Of a DNA stretch of 64,000 nucleotides, positions 63,096 through 64,000 are shown in pieces. The position numbers and the translations under genes are program-made. Position 1 is the stretch's first letter. Every line of letters begins with the position of its first letter. This DNA is from Novipirellula artificiosorum (GTDB lineage Bacteria; Planctomycetota; Planctomycetia; Pirellulales; Pirellulaceae): contig NZ_SJPV01000001.1 of NCBI RefSeq assembly GCF_007860135.1, positions 668,939 to 732,938 of the forward strand. Reading direction: 5' to 3'. The notes under the pieces are model-generated. The model was given only the letters and a program-made list of their open reading frames with translations. It had not been told where the DNA came from and did no database searches.

Positions 63096-64000
63096 ATGCC
63101 TAAAACACCCCAGTCTCCATTGAATATTCAACGCGTCGACGCACGAAGCGGCTCCGCCGAAATTTTGCGTCAATTACGAGAAAAACTCAGCCCTTCGGGG
63201 GATGTCGTCAGTCCTCGCGGCCGTGCGCTTACCGAGCAGGTGTTTGGCAAGCCGCTGACGCCGGTCGAAGTGGTTCAAACGATCTGCCATGATGTGCAAA
63301 CCGAAGGCACCCCTGCCCTGCTCCGCTACCTGCGCTCGCTCGACAACGCCGATTTGTGCGCGGACCAGCTCCGCGTTCCGGCCGATGACTTGGCCCAAGC
63401 TCATGCCGGTGCCGATCCCGAGTTGATCGGATCGATCCGCCGGATTCGCGACAACGTCGCCGAATTCCAGACAGCGATCCTGCACCAAGACGTCACGATC
63501 GAGCCAAAACCAGGCGTACGTCTGACTCAGCGTTACGTACCGCTTCGCCGCATCGGCGTCTGTGTGCCTGGGGGGGCAGCCGCCTATCCGTCCACCGTCT
63601 TGATGACGGTCGTCCCCGCTCAAATCGCCGGCGTCAAGGAAATCGCGGTGGTCGCACCGCCAACGACGTTCGGTGCGTACAACACCGACATGTTAGCAAC
63701 GTGCCACGAACTTGGCGTCACCGAAGTCTATCGGATGGGCGGAGCCCAAGCGGTTGCTGCGTTGGCCTACGGATGTGATTGCGTTCCCGCAGTGGACAAA
63801 ATCGTTGGCCCGGGCAACCTCTTCGTGGCTCTGGCGAAGAAACTTGTTTTCGGCACCGTGGACATCGATTCGTTTGCAGGCCCAAGTGAAGTGATCATCG
63901 TGGCCGATGCGACCGCGCGAGCGGACTTCATCGCGGCCGACTTGTTGGCTCAAGCGGAGCATTCCCCTGGTTCCGCAATCCTCATCACTTGGGAAGAGTC
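63096..64000 (+). CDS. hisD: Histidinol dehydrogenase, truncated by the window edge
   Basis: From the ATG at 63096 the frame stays open for 301 codons to the right edge. The sequence contains RYVPLRRIGVCVPGGAAAYP, VYRMGGAQAVAALAYG, DKIVGPGNLFVALAKK, IDSFAGPSEVIIVAD and LLAQAEHSPG, all HisD signature blocks, including the Gln/His pair that binds zinc (AQAEH). The enzyme makes the last two oxidations from histidinol to histidine with NAD+. About 130 further residues lie beyond the window. It has no clear Shine-Dalgarno. ltaE is divergent. Confidence 0.95.
   Translation, partial: MPKTPQSPLNIQRVDARSGSAEILRQLREKLSPSGDVVSPRGRALTEQVFGKPLTPVEVVQTICHDVQTEGTPALLRYLRSLDNADLCADQLRVPADDLAQAHAGADPELIGSIRRIRDNVAEFQTAILHQDVTIEPKPGVRLTQRYVPLRRIGVCVPGGAAAYPSTVLMTVVPAQIAGVKEIAVVAPPTTFGAYNTDMLATCHELGVTEVYRMGGAQAVAALAYGCDCVPAVDKIVGPGNLFVALAKKLVFGTVDIDSFAGPSEVIIVADATARADFIAADLLAQAEHSPGSAILITWEE

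Overview
The window looks like chromosome from a planctomycete of the Rhodopirellula/Pirellulaceae type. The evidence is mixed sequence and family knowledge: a giant secreted protein with a degenerate LEP-x-LL(A)-type N-terminal motif (positions 3250-7110), PVC-type dehydrogenase, DUF1080, ASPIC/UnbV, DUF4175-like, formylglycine-generating-enzyme-like and SPINDLY-type genes, GTG/TTG starts with few strong Shine-Dalgarno sites, and mid-50s GC by eye. No tRNA, rRNA, CRISPR array, intact transposase or prophage was recognised.

Layout. 1-7.1 kb (minus): a sulfotransferase-like/SPINDLY O-GlcNAc-transferase-like fusion cut by the left edge, a secreted ankyrin protein and a 1286-residue secreted protein with dockerin-like repeats, Ser/Asp/Trp tandem repeats and a C-terminal class-3 lipase domain. 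7.4-12.6 kb (minus): a three-gene overlapping operon (secreted hypothetical, prenyltransferase/squalene-oxidase-repeat protein, DUF4175-like membrane protein). 12.7-15.2 kb (plus): NfnA/NfnB-like flavoprotein pair. 15.3-23.3 kb: DUF1080 protein, then minus-strand aldo/keto reductase + GH16, TPR-FG-GAP-UnbV protein and a PVC-type dehydrogenase that appears shortened. 23.4-30 kb: serA and serC facing putA. 30-34.1 kb (minus): Ser/Thr kinase, FHA protein, YacP-like nuclease, truA. 34.2-38 kb (minus): asd, an FGE-like protein and a membrane-anchored HtrA protease. 38.4-42.1 kb: uronate-isomerase-like gene convergent with leuA, separated by a 111-bp tandem repeat; leuA is preceded by a promoter, a tiny leucine-rich leader ORF and a terminator hairpin, i.e. 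a likely attenuator. 42.2-45.3 kb (minus): flagellar export genes fliP-fliQ-fliR-flhB. 45.6-51.5 kb: GH2 enzyme, membrane protein, small Cys protein, LplT-like transporter. 51.6-55.4 kb: a Uma2-like remnant, then (minus) a secreted glycosidase-like protein, a macrodomain-like protein and a DraT-type ADP-ribosyltransferase. 55.5-64 kb: thiC, di-heme cytochrome, dodecin, ICMT-like methyltransferase, PEP-CTERM protein, GT39-like membrane protein, ltaE and the start of hisD.

Themes. Much is amino-acid metabolism (serA, serC, putA, asd, leuA, ltaE, hisD), redox (Nfn, dodecin, cytochrome) and secreted carbohydrate or lipid hydrolysis, as expected for a heterotroph living on polysaccharide. The best candidates for undescribed biology are the DraT + macrodomain-like pair with no nitrogenase nearby, the leucine leader/attenuator of leuA, and the sulfotransferase-SPINDLY fusion. 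Starts were reassigned wherever the longest frame begins with a weak codon, precedes an obvious signal peptide or overlaps a promoter. Nothing here was checked by database search.
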